Assembly (NCBI GenBank): GCA_001725155.1
Contig: MEFP01000004.1
Coordinates: forward strand, 166,540-230,539
Length of the DNA: 64,000 nt
Direction of reading: 5' to 3'
Source of the DNA: Lysobacteraceae bacterium SCN 69-320
GTDB lineage: Bacteria; Pseudomonadota; Gammaproteobacteria; Xanthomonadales; Rhodanobacteraceae
In this document: positions 46,310 to 55,156 of the stretch, piece after piece
Layout of the letters: each line of letters opens with the position of its first letter
Numbering within the stretch: the first letter of the stretch is position 1
Translations under genes and position numbers: made by a program
The notes under the pieces: model-generated
Told to the model about the DNA's origin: nothing
Database searches by the model: none
The model's input: the letters and a program-made list of their open reading frames with translations, nothing else

Positions 46310-47605
46310 TCACGGACCGCCGTGCAGGAAATCCACCGCCGTCTGCAGCAGGGCGCGCGTGCCGACGTCGAGCGCCTTTTCGTCCATGAAGAACTTCGGC
46401 GAGTGATTCGGTGCCGCCGTTGCGAGATCCTGTCCCGGCGGCACCACGCCGACGAAGAAATACATGCCGGGCACGGCATCGGCGAAATAGGAGAAGTCCT
46501 CGGCGACCATGTTCGGCGGCACGTCGACGACGTTGTTCTTGCCGACGGCCTTTTCGAGGCTGGGGCGCAGACGTTTCGTCAGCGCCGGGTCGTTGCGCGT
46601 GACCGGGTTCTGCGCGCCGGGCATCGGCGCCTCGAGTTCCACGCGCGCCCCCTGCGCCGCGGCCACGCCTTCGGCCGTGCGGCGCAGGCGCTGGAACAGG
46701 TCGTCGCGCATGTCCTTGTCGAACGTGCGCACGGTGCCTTCGAGCTCCACCTTGTCCGGAATGATGTTGTAGCGCACGCCGCCCTGGAACATGCCGAACG
46801 TGAGCACGGCCGGTAGTTTGGAAATATCCAGTTGTCGACTCACGATGGTCTGCGCCTGGCTGACGATGGCCGCCGCGGTCACGATCGGGTCGACGCCGCG
46901 CCAGGGCTGGGCGCCGTGAGTCTGCGCGCCGAGCACGCGGATCTTGAAGCGGTCCGAGCCGGCCAGCAGCGGACCTTCGCGCACGCCGACCTGGCCCGCA
47001 TGCAGGGTGTAGAACACGTGCAGGCCGAGCACTGCGTCGGGCCTGGCGTCGCCGAACACGCCTTCCTTCAGCATGAGCTTGGCGCCGCCTTCCTCACCCG
47101 GCGGCGAACCTTCCTCGGCCGGCTGGAAAATGAACATGACTTCGCCGGGCAGCTCCTGGCGCATGCCGGCCAGCGCCGTCGCGACGCCGAGCAGGATGGC
47201 CGTATGCGCATCGTGACCGCAGGCGTGCATGACGCCGACGTCCTGGCCGGCATAGGTGCTGCGCACTTTCGAGGCGAACGGCAGGTCGACTTCCTCGGTC
47301 ACCGGCAGCGCGTCCATGTCCGCACGAATCGCCAGCCGCGGTCCGGGTTTGCCGCCCTTGAGCCGTGCGATCACGCCGGTATGCGCGACGCCGGTCCTCA
47401 CCTCCAGCCCGAGCTTCTTCAGCTGGTCGGCAACCGCCTTGGCCGTGCGCGTCTCGCGATTGCCGAGCTCCGGATGCTGATGGAAGTCCCGGCGCCACTG
47501 CAGCACCTTGTCGCCGACGGCGGCGGCGGCCTGCTGCGTGTCGGTTTCGGCATGGGCCGCGGATGCGGCCAGGGCGGCAAGCAGGGCGAGGCAAAGTCGG
47601 CGCAT
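46310..47605 (-). CDS. Exported M20-family amidohydrolase
   Basis: A 431-residue metal-dependent hydrolase of the M20D aminoacylase/carboxypeptidase group, cleaving amide bonds of N-acyl amino acids or similar. A signal peptide (about 1-20) implies a periplasmic location. Motifs: DFHQHPELGNRETRTAKAVA, LAIRADMDALPV, MHACGHDAHTAILLG (metal ligands), FQPAEEG, and the dimerisation domain from about residue 190 (SDRFKIRVLGAQTHGAQPWRGVDPI). The ATG at 47605 has GGAG nine bases upstream and starts straight into the signal peptide; longer starts do not. Confidence 0.92.
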   Translation of the reverse strand: MRRLCLALLAALAASAAHAETDTQQAAAAVGDKVLQWRRDFHQHPELGNRETRTAKAVADQLKKLGLEVRTGVAHTGVIARLKGGKPGPRLAIRADMDALPVTEEVDLPFASKVRSTYAGQDVGVMHACGHDAHTAILLGVATALAGMRQELPGEVMFIFQPAEEGSPPGEEGGAKLMLKEGVFGDARPDAVLGLHVFYTLHAGQVGVREGPLLAGSDRFKIRVLGAQTHGAQPWRGVDPIVTAAAIVSQAQTIVSRQLDISKLPAVLTFGMFQGGVRYNIIPDKVELEGTVRTFDKDMRDDLFQRLRRTAEGVAAAQGARVELEAPMPGAQNPVTRNDPALTKRLRPSLEKAVGKNNVVDVPPNMVAEDFSYFADAVPGMYFFVGVVPPGQDLATAAPNHSPKFFMDEKALDVGTRALLQTAVDFLHGGP

Positions 47606-47733
47606 GGCTGGGTCTCCGCGAAAAGCCCGATGGTAGGCCAAGCCCGCGCTCCGATGGAGCATGACTTTCGGCGTACGCCGCGGTGAGCCGCGGGCGAACC
47701 GCAACCTGCGCGGGACATCGCGCCGGCACAGCG

Positions 47734-48819
47734 TTACGGCAGATGCTCGCGGGCCAGATAGTCCTCGCTCTGCATCTCGATCAGGCGCGATTCGGTGCGG
47801 CTGAATTCGGCGCGCAGGCGGTGGCCGTCGTAGAGGTCGATGATGGGCACGGCGGCCGACAGGATCAGCTTGACGTGACGGTCGTAGAACTCGTCGACCA
47901 GTTCGATGAAGCGGCGCGCGGCGTCCTCCATCATCGGCGTGAACTGCGGCACGCCGGAAACGATGACGGTGCCGTAGGCCTTGCCGATCTCGATGTAGTC
48001 GGCGACCGCGCGGGGACCTTCGCAGATCGCCTCGAAGGCGAACCAGACCACGTCCTCGGCGAGGCGGTGTACGGGAATCTCGCGATCATGCACTTCGATC
48101 GCGTTTTCGACTCGCGCGACGCCGTGGCTGATGCGCTGGAAGCAGTCGTTGAGCGCGCGTTCGGCCTCGGCGCCCAGCGGTGTCTGGAAGACGCGGGCCT
48201 GGGTCAGCGCACGCAGACGCCAGTCCTGCGCCGAGACGATCTCCAGCACCGCGCAATGCTGCTGCAACAGCGCGATGGCCGGCAGGAAGCGCTCGCGCTG
48301 CAGGCCGCCGGCATACAGGTTCGCTGGCGCGGTATTGGACGTCGTGACCAGGCAGACGCCGCGCGCGAACAGCTGGCGCAGCAGGCCGCCGAGAATCATC
48401 GCGTCGCCGATGTCGCTGACGAAGAACTCGTCGAGGCACAGCACGCGCGCCTGCGCGGCGATGTCGGCGGCCACGTCGACGAGCGGGTCCTCGCGCCCTT
48501 CGAGCTGGCGCAGCTTGGCCTGCACCGAGCGCATGAAGCGGTGATAGTGCACGCGGCGCTTCTGCGCGATCGGCAGCGCCTCGTAGAACAGGTCGATCAG
48601 GAAGGTCTTGCCGCGGCCGACGCCGCCCCAGAGATACAGGCCGCGCACCGCCTCGGGTTCGGCGAAGCGTGCGCGGATCCGCGCGAACAGGCCGTCCGGC
48701 GCGGGCTGCTGCAGCTGCGCCGCAATGCGGTCGAGTTCGACCAGCGCCGCGCGCTGTGCGGCATCGTCCTGCCACTCGCCGCGCTGCACGCCGGCGAGGT
48801 AGAGCGCCGTGACCGTCAC
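47734..48819 (-). CDS. zapE: Cell division protein ZapE (AFG1-like ATPase)
   Basis: A 361-residue AAA+ family protein. In E. coli ZapE associates with the Z ring and is needed under low oxygen or high temperature. Walker A is GGVGRGKT (65-72), Walker B is VLCLDEF (Asp130/Glu131), and the AFG1 motifs VHYHRFM, FFVSDIGDAMIL, VTTSNTAPANLYAGGLQRERFLPAI and WFAFEAICEGPRAVADYIEI are all present. It starts at GTG two bases after the TGA of the alpha/beta hydrolase gene. Confidence 0.94.
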   Translation of the reverse strand: MTVTALYLAGVQRGEWQDDAAQRAALVELDRIAAQLQQPAPDGLFARIRARFAEPEAVRGLYLWGGVGRGKTFLIDLFYEALPIAQKRRVHYHRFMRSVQAKLRQLEGREDPLVDVAADIAAQARVLCLDEFFVSDIGDAMILGGLLRQLFARGVCLVTTSNTAPANLYAGGLQRERFLPAIALLQQHCAVLEIVSAQDWRLRALTQARVFQTPLGAEAERALNDCFQRISHGVARVENAIEVHDREIPVHRLAEDVVWFAFEAICEGPRAVADYIEIGKAYGTVIVSGVPQFTPMMEDAARRFIELVDEFYDRHVKLILSAAVPIIDLYDGHRLRAEFSRTESRLIEMQSEDYLAREHLP

Positions 48820-48820
48820 G

Positions 48821-49498
48821 TCACGCGACCTGCAGCGGCGGCAGGTTGTCGCGAACGCCGTGCTTGACTGCGCCGCGCAGGTCCATGAGCCGGCGATGGA
48901 AGAAATGGCTGGTTTCGGCCATGCGCACCAGCTGTGCGTTCTTCGGCAGGTTCGCGGCCCAGGCGAATACCGCAGCCGGATCGACGACCTCGTCGGCCTC
49001 GCCCTGCACGATCAGCCAGGGACAATCCGGCAAGGCGATCTTCTCGAATGCCCAGCGGCCGACCGGCGGCGCGATCTGAATCAGCTGCTGCGGCGCCAGC
49101 GCCGCGGCCGCGCGCAGCGCGACGTAGCTGCCGAAGGAGAAGCCGGCCAGCCACAGTGCATCGTCGGGCCGTTCGCGGCGCACCCAGTCGACGACGGCGC
49201 GCAGGTCGTCGGTCTCGCCGTTGCCGTCGTCGTAACTGCCGGCCGACGCGCCGACGCCGCGGAAATTGAAGCGCACCGTCGCCAGGCCCAGCTCGACCAG
49301 CGAGCGCGACAGCATGGTGACCACCTTGTTGTGCATGGTCCCGCCATGCAGCGGGTGAGGATGGCAGATCACGGCAGTGCCGCGGCGCGCATCCTGCTCG
49401 GGCAGTTCGACCAGGGTTTCGAGCAGGCCGGCCGGCCCCGGCAGGTTCAGCGCGCCCGAGGCGACAGGAAAGGACGGAGCGGAGTCGAGTTCGGTCAT
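48821..49498 (-). CDS. Alpha/beta hydrolase
   Basis: A 225-residue cytosolic alpha/beta-hydrolase-fold protein of the COG2945 type. HPHPLHGGTMHNKVV supplies the oxyanion-hole region, the nucleophile elbow is GFSFGS (Gly-x-Ser-x-Gly), the Asp is in GEADEVVDPAAVF, and the His is in ETSHFFHRRL near the C-terminus. Substrate unknown; related proteins are annotated as esterases or peptidase-like. It is followed directly by zapE on the same strand and is probably cotranscribed with it. Confidence 0.88.
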   Translation of the reverse strand: MTELDSAPSFPVASGALNLPGPAGLLETLVELPEQDARRGTAVICHPHPLHGGTMHNKVVTMLSRSLVELGLATVRFNFRGVGASAGSYDDGNGETDDLRAVVDWVRRERPDDALWLAGFSFGSYVALRAAAALAPQQLIQIAPPVGRWAFEKIALPDCPWLIVQGEADEVVDPAAVFAWAANLPKNAQLVRMAETSHFFHRRLMDLRGAVKHGVRDNLPPLQVA

Positions 49499-49803
49499 CG
49501 GGCGATTGTATCCAAGCCAACCGCCGGGTCCGAACCGGCGGCCCCGCGCGGGCTCGTGCCGACCGTCGTCGCGCCATCAGGACGTCGCCGCCGTGCGCGC
49601 CCGCCGCCCCGCCGCGTCGCCGGGCCGGCCATGCCGTGCGCCCGTGAAACGCCCGGTCGGCGCGGACTTGCGCGAGTCGATACTCCGCCATGCCCTTGCT
49701 CCACCCAGCGCCCGGCTGCCGGCTGGCGGCCCGCCCTTCGGCGGATGCAGAGTGCCGGCTCAGCTTGCATAGTCAGCGACCGACCCGTTTGCAGGAGAGA
49801 CCG
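49499..49803. other. Divergent intergenic region, no gene seen
   Basis: This 305-bp gap between the minus-strand hydrolase and the plus-strand metalloprotease holds only a 7-bp hairpin CCGCCGG/CCGGCGG near 49522 and the AGGAG ribosome binding site eight bases before 49804. Open frames here lack start signals and recognisable content. Confidence 0.35.
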
Positions 49804-51765
49804 ATGCAGCGCACCACGCCCCTCGCCCGCGCCGTTGCCGGGATATTGCTCGGCCTCGCCACCGCCGCGCCGGTCGCTGCCGCGGCACTGTGGAGCGAAG
49901 CCCCGGCCATGCTGAGCCTGCGCGCCGACGGCCCGCAGCCGCAGCGCTACCGCAGCCTGCGGCTCGACGTGGACGCGATGCGCGGTGCGCTGCGCGAAGC
50001 GGTCGCCGAGGGCAAGCCATTCGCACTGCCGCGGCCCGACGGCGGCTTCGCCGAGTTCGTGCTCGAGGATTCCGGCACCTTGTCGCCGGAACTGGCGGCG
50101 CGCTTTCCGCAGATCCTGAGCCTGCGCGGCCGCGACGCCGCCGGCAACCGCGCCCGCGTGGATCTGTCCGATCTGGGCCTGCAGGCGCTGGTGTTCGACC
50201 AGGACGGCAGCTGGGTCGTCGAGCCGATCGAGTTCGGCAGCGGCGGCGACTATCTGAGCTTCCGCCGCAGCGACGCCGCCGTGCAGTCGCGCTTCCATTG
50301 CGACACGCACGATCGCGACGAAACGCCGGACGAGCATGCCGCCGCTCCGGGCATCAGTACGGTCACCGGCGCTTCGCGCCGCGTGCTGCGCACGGCGGTC
50401 GCGACGACCGGCGAGTACACCGCGTTCTTCGGCGGAACGGCCGCATTGGGCCAGGCCGCCGTCGTCGCCGCGGTCAATCGCGTCAACGAGGTCTACGGTA
50501 ACGAGTTCAGCGTGACCCTGCAGCTCGTGGCCAACAACAACCTGCTGATCTACACCGACGCGGCGACCGATCCGTACACCAACAACAGCGGCTCGACCAT
50601 GCTGGGGCAGAACCAGACCAATCTCGACAGCGTGATCGGCGCGGCCAACTACGACCTCGGCCATGTGTTCAGCACCGGCGGCGGCGGTGTGGCGACCCTG
50701 AACGCGGTCTGCTCGTCGGGCTCCAAGGCTCGCGGCGTCACCGGCCGCAGCAGCCCTACCGGCGATCCGTTCTGGATCGACTACGTCGCGCACGAGATGG
50801 GCCACCAGTTCGGCGGTGCGCATACGTTCAACAGCTCGGCCAGCAGCTGCGGCGGCGGCAACCGTACGAGTTCGGCGGCCTACGAAACCGGCAGCGGCTC
50901 GACCATCCAGGCCTATGCCGGCATCTGCGGCACGGACGATCTGCAGCCGAACTCCGACCCGTATTTCCATGCCAAGAGCCTGGAACAGATGCAGGCGCGC
51001 CTCGACGCGGTGCCGGGCTGCGGCAGCTCGACGCCGAACCCGAGCAGCGCGCCGGTGATTCCGGCCATGACCACGAGCTATGCGATTCCGGCGCGCACGC
51101 CGTTCACCCTGACTGCTCCGCCGGCCAGCGACGCCGACGGCGATGCGCTGACCTACGACTGGGAGGAATACGATCTCGGCCCCTCGACGGCGATCAACGT
51201 CGACAACGGCACCAGTCCCATCGTGCGCTCGTGGAATCCGGCCGCGACCCGCACGCGCACGATCCCGCGCCTGTCCAACCTGCTCGCCAACACGACCGCG
51301 CCCGGTGAAATCCTGCCGACCATGGACCGCGCGTCGATGAAGTTCCGCCTGACCGTGCGCGACAACCATGCCGGCGGCGGCCGCTCCAGCAGCGCCGACA
51401 TGCCGGGCATACAGGTCGTCGCCGCGGCCGGTCCGTTCCTCGTGACCGCGCCGAACACCGCGGTCAGCTGGACCACGGACCTGCCGCAGACGGTGACCTG
51501 GAACGTCGCCGGCACGACCGCTGCACCGATTTCCTGCGCCGGCGTCGACATCGACTTCTCGCCGAACGGCGGCATGACCTGGCCCCTGCGCCTGGCCAGC
51601 GCCGCGCCGAACAACGGCAGCGCGAGCGTGACGATTCCGTCCGGCAACGCGACGACGCAGGCGCGCATCCGCGTGAGCTGCAGCACCAATCTGTTCTTCG
51701 ACCTGTCCGACGTGAGCTTCACGGTCGTGCAGGGCGACGTGATCTTCCGCAACGGCTTCCAGTAA
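49804..51765 (+). CDS. Secreted zinc metalloprotease (reprolysin-like), paralogue B
   Basis: Exactly 653 residues, as in paralogue A. Signal peptide about 1-27; propeptide-like region with RPDGGFAEFVLEDSGTL; catalytic domain with HEMGHQFGGAH (330-340) zinc site; C-terminal sandwich domains with GTTAAPISCAG; and a C-terminal DVIFRNGFQ. The expected Met-turn reads STIQAYAGICG, so a glutamine (Gln369, codon CAG) replaces the methionine that follows in nearly all metzincins. Zinc ligands and catalytic Glu are intact, so activity is possible but the active-site floor differs. AGGAG eight bases upstream decides the start at 49804. Confidence 0.9.
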   Translation: MQRTTPLARAVAGILLGLATAAPVAAAALWSEAPAMLSLRADGPQPQRYRSLRLDVDAMRGALREAVAEGKPFALPRPDGGFAEFVLEDSGTLSPELAARFPQILSLRGRDAAGNRARVDLSDLGLQALVFDQDGSWVVEPIEFGSGGDYLSFRRSDAAVQSRFHCDTHDRDETPDEHAAAPGISTVTGASRRVLRTAVATTGEYTAFFGGTAALGQAAVVAAVNRVNEVYGNEFSVTLQLVANNNLLIYTDAATDPYTNNSGSTMLGQNQTNLDSVIGAANYDLGHVFSTGGGGVATLNAVCSSGSKARGVTGRSSPTGDPFWIDYVAHEMGHQFGGAHTFNSSASSCGGGNRTSSAAYETGSGSTIQAYAGICGTDDLQPNSDPYFHAKSLEQMQARLDAVPGCGSSTPNPSSAPVIPAMTTSYAIPARTPFTLTAPPASDADGDALTYDWEEYDLGPSTAINVDNGTSPIVRSWNPAATRTRTIPRLSNLLANTTAPGEILPTMDRASMKFRLTVRDNHAGGGRSSSADMPGIQVVAAAGPFLVTAPNTAVSWTTDLPQTVTWNVAGTTAAPISCAGVDIDFSPNGGMTWPLRLASAAPNNGSASVTIPSGNATTQARIRVSCSTNLFFDLSDVSFTVVQGDVIFRNGFQ

Positions 51766-51888
51766 GCCGCCGCACGCCGGCGACCGGGCACAGGGACAGG
51801 CGATTCTCCGGCATGCCGAGCGGCGGCATGCCGGACTGTCGCCGCAGCCCGGCCGAAGCCGCGCAATGCCTGCGCTATGCTCGCCCGC

Positions 51889-52479
51889 ATGAATCACCTT
51901 GCCCATGCCGTACTGGCCGGGGACGAACCCGACCTGATCCTCGGCGGCCTGTTCGGCGATTTCGTGCATGGGCCGGTGCCGACCGATCTGCGCCGCGGCG
52001 TCGAACTCGGCCTGCGTCTGCACCGCGCCATCGACGTCCACACCGACCGCCATCCCGTCGTCGTCGGCCTGCGCAGCCAGTTCGTCGCGCCGTTCCGGCG
52101 CTATGCCGGCATCCTGCTGGACATCTGGTTCGACCATCTGCTCGCGTGCGATTTCGCGCGCTGGTGCGCCACGCCGCTGCAACGGTTCTCCGACGATCTG
52201 CTCGCCCTGCTGCAGCGCCACGCCGACGAACTGCCGCCGACGATGCGCGGCTTCGTCGCCTACATGCGGCGCAGCAACCTGCCGGCCGCGTATGCGGACG
52301 CCGCCGTCGTCGGTCGCGCGCTGGCCGGTGTCGGCACGCGGCTGAGCCGGGCCAATCCGCTGCACGAAGCCCTGCCCGTACTGCAGGCGATGGATCCGGC
52401 GCTGCGGCAGGGCTTCGAGGAATTCTTTCCGGAACTGCGGGACTTTGCCCGGGAATGGCTGCGGCAAGCGTCGGCATAG
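51889..52479 (+). CDS. acpH: Acyl carrier protein phosphodiesterase
   Basis: A 196-residue metallo-phosphodiesterase of the HD-like AcpH family, which removes the phosphopantetheine arm from acyl carrier protein. From the ATG at 51889 it starts MNHLAHAVLAGDEPDLILGGLFGDFVHG, the family opening (MNxLAHxxLA...GxxxGDFV), and contains LGLRLHRAIDVHTDRHP, FDHLLACDFARW and MDPALRQGF. An ATG 12 bases upstream is possible but would precede the conserved first Met. Confidence 0.88.
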   Translation: MNHLAHAVLAGDEPDLILGGLFGDFVHGPVPTDLRRGVELGLRLHRAIDVHTDRHPVVVGLRSQFVAPFRRYAGILLDIWFDHLLACDFARWCATPLQRFSDDLLALLQRHADELPPTMRGFVAYMRRSNLPAAYADAAVVGRALAGVGTRLSRANPLHEALPVLQAMDPALRQGFEEFFPELRDFAREWLRQASA

Positions 52480-52580
52480 ACGAGGCGCCGCGCCGCCAGC
52501 CGATGGATGGGATTGCGCCGCGGAACCCGTCGCGGGCCCACAGGCCCGTGCTTGCGAGCGGCAGCGGATCGCCGAAACGA

Positions 52581-52604
52581 CGACACCGCCTTGCGGCGGT
52601 GTCG
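52581..52604 (-). terminator. Strong hairpin between convergent genes
   Basis: A 10-bp perfect stem CGACACCGCC/GGCGGTGTCG with a TTGC loop lies 57 bp beyond the cytochrome c5 stop. On the minus strand it is followed by TCGTTTCG, a weak U-tract, so it probably ends the cytochrome transcript; it may also serve acpH from the other side. Confidence 0.65.
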
Positions 52605-52660
52605 AGGGTTGAGGCGTTTGCCGCGGAGCGACGGGTGCTATCGGCTGCCGCTGCTGCAGG

Positions 52661-53191
52661 TCACTTGACCTGGTCGATCATCCAGTGAACCGTGGCCTTG
52701 ACCTGCTCGTCGTTGAGCGAGGGATTGCCGCCGCGCGGCGGCATCACGCCGGCCTTGCCGGTGAAGCCTTCGGTCGCATGCTTGATCAGCGTATCCACGC
52801 CCTGCGCAATGCGCGGCGCCCAGTTGGCCTTGTCGTCCAGGCGCGGCGCGCCGCCGGCTCCGGACTTGTGGCAGGCGCCGCAGAGGCTGTCGTAAATGAC
52901 CTGGCCGTCCGTGGTGCCACCGTAGGCGACCTGCGCGGCCGCGGCCTTCTTGCGGGCTTCCTCGGCGGCGAGCATGGCCGCGCGGCCGGTGTCGCCGGCA
53001 TAGGACTCGCCGACCGGGGCCAGACGATCCGACACGACCTGCTCGGCATTCGGGTTGGTCGAAGCCGGATGGGTGGAATAGATGTAATGCGCCAGCAGGA
53101 TGAAAGCCACGGCGATCAGCGAGAGCACGCCGATCAGCATCGAGAAGCGTTTCAGGAACTCCAGGTCGGTCTTGGTAATCGGGCTGCTCAC
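52661..53191 (-). CDS. Cytochrome c5 family protein
   Basis: A 176-residue membrane-anchored c-type cytochrome. A short cytoplasmic N-terminus is followed by a membrane segment (about 17-37), a periplasmic linker rich in Ala and Lys, and one haem site CGACH (Cys104, Cys107, His108) with the likely axial Met in GVMPPRGG near 149. The family carries electrons between respiratory complexes. It is monocistronic, ending before a hairpin. Upstream to the tRNA gene (53192-53457) no gene is visible. Confidence 0.9.
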   Translation of the reverse strand: MSSPITKTDLEFLKRFSMLIGVLSLIAVAFILLAHYIYSTHPASTNPNAEQVVSDRLAPVGESYAGDTGRAAMLAAEEARKKAAAAQVAYGGTTDGQVIYDSLCGACHKSGAGGAPRLDDKANWAPRIAQGVDTLIKHATEGFTGKAGVMPPRGGNPSLNDEQVKATVHWMIDQVK

Positions 53192-53457
53192 GGAACACCT
53201 TTCCTAGCGGCGGCTGGGGCCGGAGAAGCTCCCGGCACGGACAAAAGACGGGCAAGTATAACGACCGCTCCGCGACCACGGAAGCTCAGGGCTAGCCCGC
53301 CGGCCGGCGGGCCGGCTATGATGCGCCCCGGTCTGCGCCCTGCGGTCCCGGCCTGCCGCCGGTTCGGCGCCGGCTGCCGACGCACCCGCCGCTCCGCGGC
53401 CGACCCACCGGCGATTCCGGCTGCTACGCCCGAAACCGCCCGCAACACCGTCACCAC

Positions 53458-53534
53458 GCGCCCGTAGCTCAGCTGGATAGAGTACCGCCCTCCGAAGGCG
53501 GTGGTCGGGGGTTCGAATCCCTCCGGGCGCGCCA
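53458..53534 (+). tRNA. tRNA-Arg (anticodon CCG)
   Basis: A complete 77-nt cloverleaf with encoded CCA: acceptor stem GCGCCCG/CGGGCGC, D-loop with AGCTCAGCTGGATAGAG, anticodon stem CCGCC/GGCGG with loop CTCCGAA (anticodon CCG, reading CGG), and T-arm GGTTCGAATCC. It is the left boundary of a more accessory-looking stretch. Confidence 0.95.
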
Positions 53535-54078
53535 TTCCCAGATCTCCGCTCCGAAAATTTCCCCGGGCCGGAGCGACACGCTTGCCCCACCGGCAGTCCC
53601 TCGTTTTCGTACAGCCCGGCCTCTCCGGCAATGCGAAATTCAGCCGCCGCCCCCTGCCGCCTTCCGATCGAACGTTTCGCGCCCCCGGACGACAGCGGCC
53701 GGCGGCTCATCGCACACCTGTGGCCTGCGACCGCTATCCGGTTTTTCTTGCCGATAGCCGACGAACACCCGCAACCGGTTGCGTGCCGTCCGTCGCGGTT
53801 CTGCGGATCGCAGGCGCATGCCGCTCGCGCGGCGGCGTTCCGACATCTGCGCGGTTACGGGTCGATGCGGGACAGGGGTGCAAGCATGCGGAATCTCTCT
53901 CGCTTCGAGCGCAGGCGCGAGCGACCGCGCGTCCGTGGCCCGTCTCGCATGAGAGCGCCTCGAAAAACGTCGAGCTACCCACGGCACGGTGACGTGCCGC
54001 TCGCAATCCAGCGCGCAAGCGCTGGATCAGGTGCCCATGAAGGGGAGGTGCGGCGCTGCGGGTCGCCGCGGGCAACGC
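53535..54078. other. Non-coding stretch after tRNA-Arg
   Basis: This 544-bp stretch has no convincing gene on either strand: the open frames are short, overlap each other in conflicting frames and lack ribosome binding sites. A hairpin at 54006-54027 is listed separately. I found no second copy of the tRNA 3' end within the window, so there is no direct proof of an integrated element. Confidence 0.4.
54006..54027 (-). terminator. Hairpin downstream of AraC-type gene
   Basis: A perfect 9-bp stem ATCCAGCGC/GCGCTGGAT with a GCAA loop lies 52 bp after the stop of the minus-strand AraC-type gene. No U-tract follows, so it is a tentative terminator. Confidence 0.4.
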
Positions 54079-54876
54079 TCAGGAAGAGATCGCGGCGCCT
54101 CGACCCGGCGGTGCTGGCGAAATGTCCAGCAGGGACGGCGGCACCCCCATCATGCGGCGGCAGGTACGCGTCAGATGGGCGGAGTCCGCGAACCCCGCCG
54201 CATGCGCGGCCGTCGACAGGGACGCGCCATTCATCCTGTGCTCCCACACGCTCACGAAGCGTCGCCACAGGATGTACTGTCGCAAGCCCATTCCCGTCTG
54301 CTCGACGAACAGATGGCGAAAACGACCCGGCGAGAGACAGGCCACGCGCGCTACTTCCTCGAGCGTGATCGGCAAGGATAGGTTGTCGTTGACGTACCTC
54401 ACGGCACGCTCGATCCGTTCGTCGCTGGTCGGCGCCGGTTGCGCATGCTGCGTCAGCGACTGCACGAGTCGGCGCGCCTGCTCGACGATCGCCGGGCGAC
54501 CGCGCCGTTCCACTGCCGCAGCGAACAGCGCCGCCAGAACCTCATCGGCCGGGGGCGGATCCATCTCCGCGATGCCGCGACCGTGGTAACGCTCCGTGAG
54601 CACTCGCCCTTCACGCGTCTCCGGCTCGACGAAAATCATCGCGCCGTAGTGATTTTTCGCACCGTCCATCGCATGGGGCTGCCGGGACGGGACTATCGCG
54701 AACGCGTAGTCGCCCCACGGATCCGCATCGTTCGCGCGCAACCGGATGCGCTCCTCGAACAGGAAGCAGATCTGGATTGCCTGATGGGTGTGTGCGGGAA
54801 ACGCACCTGCCGTTCCCACGAAAATCGCTCCGCCGTTCCACGGGAAATACTGAGCGACGCTGATCGGCTCCATCAT
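54079..54876 (-). CDS. AraC family transcriptional regulator
   Basis: A 265-residue regulator. The N-terminal cupin-like effector domain (about 15-135) has FPAHTHQAIQICFLFEERIRLR and FAIVPSRQPHAMDGAKNHYGAMIF. The C-terminal AraC DNA-binding domain (about 165-258) has two helix-turn-helix units (LPITLEEVARVACLSPGRFRHLFVEQTGMGLRQYILWRRF, then LSTAAHAAGFADSAHLTRTCRRMMGVPPS). I chose the first of two adjacent ATGs at 54876; earlier in-frame starts give a Pro/Arg-rich non-homologous stretch. Its target is unknown, possibly the divergent operon at 55756. Confidence 0.88.
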   Translation of the reverse strand: MMEPISVAQYFPWNGGAIFVGTAGAFPAHTHQAIQICFLFEERIRLRANDADPWGDYAFAIVPSRQPHAMDGAKNHYGAMIFVEPETREGRVLTERYHGRGIAEMDPPPADEVLAALFAAAVERRGRPAIVEQARRLVQSLTQHAQPAPTSDERIERAVRYVNDNLSLPITLEEVARVACLSPGRFRHLFVEQTGMGLRQYILWRRFVSVWEHRMNGASLSTAAHAAGFADSAHLTRTCRRMMGVPPSLLDISPAPPGRGAAISS

Positions 54877-55156
54877 CGCATTCCGCTCGCACCGTTCGCC
54901 GCATCGTATGCCATTCCGGGTCGAAGGTCGCGCCGGCGCCCAATGCGGAACGGCGTCTCCCCATGACGTCAGCCCTTCGGTGCGGGTCGACGCCGGCGCG
55001 GGCATTTCACACTCCGGTTCATCGGCGGCATGTGCTCACCCGTTCCGGAGAGGCCTATTCGTCGGCCCAGGCCGGATGACCGGCCCGGACCGCGATCGGG
55101 CGCTCCATGCAATCCTCGCGATCGTCGTCGCGTCGCCCCGGGTTCTGTTTGCGTAA

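Noticed and set aside
49495..52467. A 990-codon open frame on the minus strand opposite metalloprotease B
   Set aside because: It is a high-GC mirror frame of a gene with signal peptide, zinc motif and ribosome binding site; its own translation has no family pattern.
53458..53534. tRNA-Arg as a proven phage or island attachment site
   Set aside because: No duplicate of the tRNA 3' end and no integrase gene are present in the window, so only a hypothesis is kept.
53631..54368. A 245-codon plus-strand frame downstream of tRNA-Arg
   Set aside because: It overlaps the AraC-type gene on the other strand and is Arg/Pro/Ser-rich without any motif.
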